The position numbers and the translations under genes were made by a program. DNA of 64,000 nucleotides. Origin: Qipengyuania pelagi. Lineage in GTDB: Bacteria; Pseudomonadota; Alphaproteobacteria; Sphingomonadales; Sphingomonadaceae. The stretch spans positions 682,001 to 746,000 of the forward strand of contig NZ_WTYD01000001.1 in assembly GCF_009827295.1 (NCBI RefSeq), given 5' to 3'. The notes beneath the pieces are model-generated. The model did no database searches. It was given only the letters and a program-made list of their open reading frames with translations, and was not told the DNA's origin. How positions within the stretch are numbered: position 1 is the stretch's first letter; each line of letters opens with the position of its first letter. Positions 61,763-64,000 of the stretch are shown here, one piece after another.

Positions 61763-63835
61763 ATGGCCGACAAGACCCCGCACCCCTTTTTCGATCTGCA
61801 CACGCACGGCTTCGTGCGGGTCGCGACCAGCACGCCTCAGGTGCGCACCGCCGATATTGCCTTCAACGCGCGCGGCATCATCGCGGAAGCGGAGCGAGCC
61901 GCAGCGCGCAATGTGGACGTCCTGCTCTATCCCGAATTGTCGCTGTCGTCCTATGCGATGGACGATCTGCATCTCCAGGCCGCCATTCTTGACGCGGTGG
62001 ATGCAGAAATCGCCCACATCGTCGAAGTCAGCCGATCCATCCCGACCGTCCTCGTCAGCGGCGCGCCGCTACGCCGCAACGGACGCATCTACAATTGCGC
62101 GCTGGCGATATGCAGGGGCGCGGTTCTCGGCGTGGTGCCTAAGAGCTTCCTCCCAAATTACCGCGAATATTATGAAAAACGCTGGTTCGCCCATGGCCGC
62201 GACTGCGTCGGCCTGACGATCGAGGCAGGGGGCAGCGAGGTGCCCTTCGGGACCGACCTGCTGTTCAAGCATTCCGCGATCCCCGGTTTCGTATTCGGAC
62301 TGGAGATCTGCGAGGATTTCTGGTCCCCGACCCAGCCCGGCACCATGGCGGCGCTGGCGGGCGCGACGCTCATTCTCAACCTGTCAGCCTCCAACATCGT
62401 GATCGGCAAATCGGACGAACGGCATCTCCTCAGCCGCGCCAGTTCCGCGCGCTCGGTCTGCGCCTATGCCTATTCGGCCAGCGGCCATGGCGAGAGCACC
62501 ACGGATCTCGCCTGGGACGGGCAGGGGATGATCTACGAACTGGGCGAATTGATGGTCGAAAGCGTGCGCTTCGACCGCGAGCCCGAATTGTGCATCGCTG
62601 ACATCGATTGCCAGCGCATCCTCAATGAGCGGATGCGGATGCAGACCTTCAACGATGCAGCCGAGGCCGCTGGACGGCCCGAAGACTGGTATCGCCTTAT
62701 CGCCTTCGACCATGAACCCGATGGCGGGGACATCGGCCTCGAACGGCCGATCCGCCGCTTCCCCTTCGTCCCCAACCGGCAGGGCAAATTGGACGATGAC
62801 TGTTACGAGGCGTTCAATATACAGGTTTCGGCACTCGTCCGCCGGATCGAGGCCACCAATCCCAAATCGCTCGTCATCGGTATTTCGGGCGGGCTCGACA
62901 GTACCCATGCCCTGCTGGTGGCGGCGCGGGCCTGCGACACGCTTGGCCTGCCGCGCAGCACGATCCGTGGATACACGATGCCCGGTTTCGGTACGTCCGA
63001 AGGAACGCGCTCGAACGCCTGGAAACTGATGAAGGCGATCGGCGTCACGGCCGAGGAGATCGACATCAAGCCCACCGCACGGTTGATGCTCGAGAATATC
63101 GGTCATCCCTTCGCCGATGGCGAGCCGGTCTATGATACGACGTTCGAGAACGTGCAGGCGGGCCTCAGGACGGACTACCTGTTCCGCCTCTCCGGCCAGC
63201 ATGGGGGCTGGGTGGTGGGAACCGGCGATCTGTCGGAACTCGCTCTCGGCTGGTGCACCTACGGGGTTGGCGACCAGATGAGCCATTACAACGTCAATGC
63301 GGGCGTCCCCAAGACTTTGATCCAGTATCTCATCAGCTGGACGAGCGCGACAGACCAGTTCGACGAGGAGACCGATGCGGTCCTCCTGTCGATCCTCGAC
63401 ACCGAGATTTCGCCCGAACTGGTCCCGGCGAGCGAGGACGGCGCGATCCAGAGCACCGAGGCGAAGATCGGCCCGTATGAGCTGAACGACTTCTTCCTCC
63501 ATCACATCCTCCGCTGGGGGCAGAAGCCCAGCCATGTCGCTTTCCTCGCCTGGCACGCCTGGCGCGATGCGAAGACGGGCGTATGGCCCGCCGGTTTCCC
63601 CGAAGCGCGCAAGAACGAATACGATCTCGATACGATCGCGGGCTGGCTGGAAAAATTCCTCCGGCGTTTCTTCGCCTTTAGCCAGTTTAAGCGCAGCGCC
63701 TTGCCCAACGGGCCCAAGGTCAGCTCCGGCGGCGCGTTGAGCCCGCGCGGAGACTGGCGCGCGCCGAGCGATGCGGTGGCCGATGTCTGGCTCGCGGAAT
63801 TGCGGAACGGCTTGCCGCACCCTACCAGCGACTGA
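61763..63835 (+). CDS. nadE: Glutamine-dependent NAD(+) synthetase
   Basis: A 690-aa two-domain enzyme. Residues 1-310 are the nitrilase-like glutaminase, with Glu in YPELSLSSYA, Lys in KSFLPNYREYYEKRWF and Cys in LEICEDFWSP. Residues 330-690 are the synthetase, with SGGLDSTHALL as the ATP pyrophosphatase loop. It amidates nicotinate adenine dinucleotide to NAD using glutamine nitrogen. An EamA transporter gene starts 4 bp after its stop. Confidence 0.95.
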   Translation: MADKTPHPFFDLHTHGFVRVATSTPQVRTADIAFNARGIIAEAERAAARNVDVLLYPELSLSSYAMDDLHLQAAILDAVDAEIAHIVEVSRSIPTVLVSGAPLRRNGRIYNCALAICRGAVLGVVPKSFLPNYREYYEKRWFAHGRDCVGLTIEAGGSEVPFGTDLLFKHSAIPGFVFGLEICEDFWSPTQPGTMAALAGATLILNLSASNIVIGKSDERHLLSRASSARSVCAYAYSASGHGESTTDLAWDGQGMIYELGELMVESVRFDREPELCIADIDCQRILNERMRMQTFNDAAEAAGRPEDWYRLIAFDHEPDGGDIGLERPIRRFPFVPNRQGKLDDDCYEAFNIQVSALVRRIEATNPKSLVIGISGGLDSTHALLVAARACDTLGLPRSTIRGYTMPGFGTSEGTRSNAWKLMKAIGVTAEEIDIKPTARLMLENIGHPFADGEPVYDTTFENVQAGLRTDYLFRLSGQHGGWVVGTGDLSELALGWCTYGVGDQMSHYNVNAGVPKTLIQYLISWTSATDQFDEETDAVLLSILDTEISPELVPASEDGAIQSTEAKIGPYELNDFFLHHILRWGQKPSHVAFLAWHAWRDAKTGVWPAGFPEARKNEYDLDTIAGWLEKFLRRFFAFSQFKRSALPNGPKVSSGGALSPRGDWRAPSDAVADVWLAELRNGLPHPTSD

Positions 63836-63839
63836 ACCC

Positions 63840-64000
63840 ATGCCCACGCGGACCGTCCTGCTGCTGATCCTCGCCAATCTGGCCTGGGCGCTGAACGTCA
63901 TCGTCAGCAAGCTGGCAGTCGAGGATCTGGGCGTTCCGCCGCTATTTTACGCGGGTTTGCGCGCGCTGGTCACCATCATCGTTCTCGCGCCCTTGCTGAG
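63840..64000 (+). CDS. EamA/DMT family transporter, 3' end beyond window
   Basis: The first 53 residues are visible: MPTRTVLLLILANLAWALNVIVSK is the usual first EamA helix (NxxWxxN-like start), followed by a second helix with LRALVTIIVLAPLL. Drug/metabolite transporters of this type export amino acids or other small molecules. The rest is outside the window. Confidence 0.85.
   Translation, partial: MPTRTVLLLILANLAWALNVIVSKLAVEDLGVPPLFYAGLRALVTIIVLAPLL

Overview
The window looks like a chromosomal segment of an aerobic, GC-rich alphaproteobacterium of the Sphingomonadales, probably close to Erythrobacteraceae. This is inferred from gene content and protein style: TonB-dependent receptors paired with sugar or peptide genes, a tryptophan halogenase beside a GH97 enzyme, S9 peptidases, and an HWE-type histidine kinase. 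No rRNA or other species-level marker is present.

Layout. 1-2.8 kb: end of an alpha-glucan locus (GH97 and flavin halogenase). 2.8-8.4 kb: a degenerate GGDEF protein, a YdeP-type molybdopterin oxidoreductase with a DUF4396 membrane protein, and a divergent gene fusing MobA to FdhD. 8.4-13.3 kb: two Crp/Fnr regulators, two tandem exported ferritin-like proteins and an AraC regulator. 13.5-23.5 kb: a curli (functional amyloid) locus with a LuxR/CsgD-like regulator, CsgF, CsgG, two very long curlin-repeat proteins (645 and 1038 aa), two small curlin-repeat proteins and an unrecognised secreted protein. No CsgE or CsgC/CsgH is seen. 23.5-26.1 kb: a persulfide-responsive sulfur module (TauE, rhodanese-DUF2892, BigR/SqrR-type ArsR, ETHE1-like dioxygenase) around one large inverted repeat. 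26.2-33.2 kb: a sucrose regulon (LacI, MFS, TonB receptor, GH68 sucrase, ROK fructokinase) with two LacI-type operators.

33.2-57.3 kb: a dense set of genes that fits scavenging of peptidoglycan and D-amino acids. It holds a dicarboxylate/amino-acid symporter, DgcA, DgcN and a LysR regulator (D-glutamate route), an N-acyl-D-amino-acid deacylase lipoprotein, a large TonB receptor, a penicillin-acylase-family Ntn hydrolase, PBP4/DacB, a BadF-type amino-sugar kinase, NagA, a SIS-type NagB-II, MurQ, an exported amidohydrolase, an S9 peptidase, a cytoplasmic beta-lactamase-fold hydrolase resembling Bacillus AmiE, and AmpG. The block ends at a truncated integrase beside tRNA-Gln(TTG). A 12-bp copy of the tRNA 3' end lies at 33231-33242, at the other edge of the block, so it may be an old genomic island.

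58.5-64 kb: ordinary chromosomal genes (YghU-type GST, topoisomerase IB, HWE histidine kinase, glutamine-dependent NAD synthetase, start of an EamA transporter). Coding density is high and many neighbours overlap by 1-4 bases. The two gaps over 300 bases (15916-16356 and 42241-42709) are described as features.
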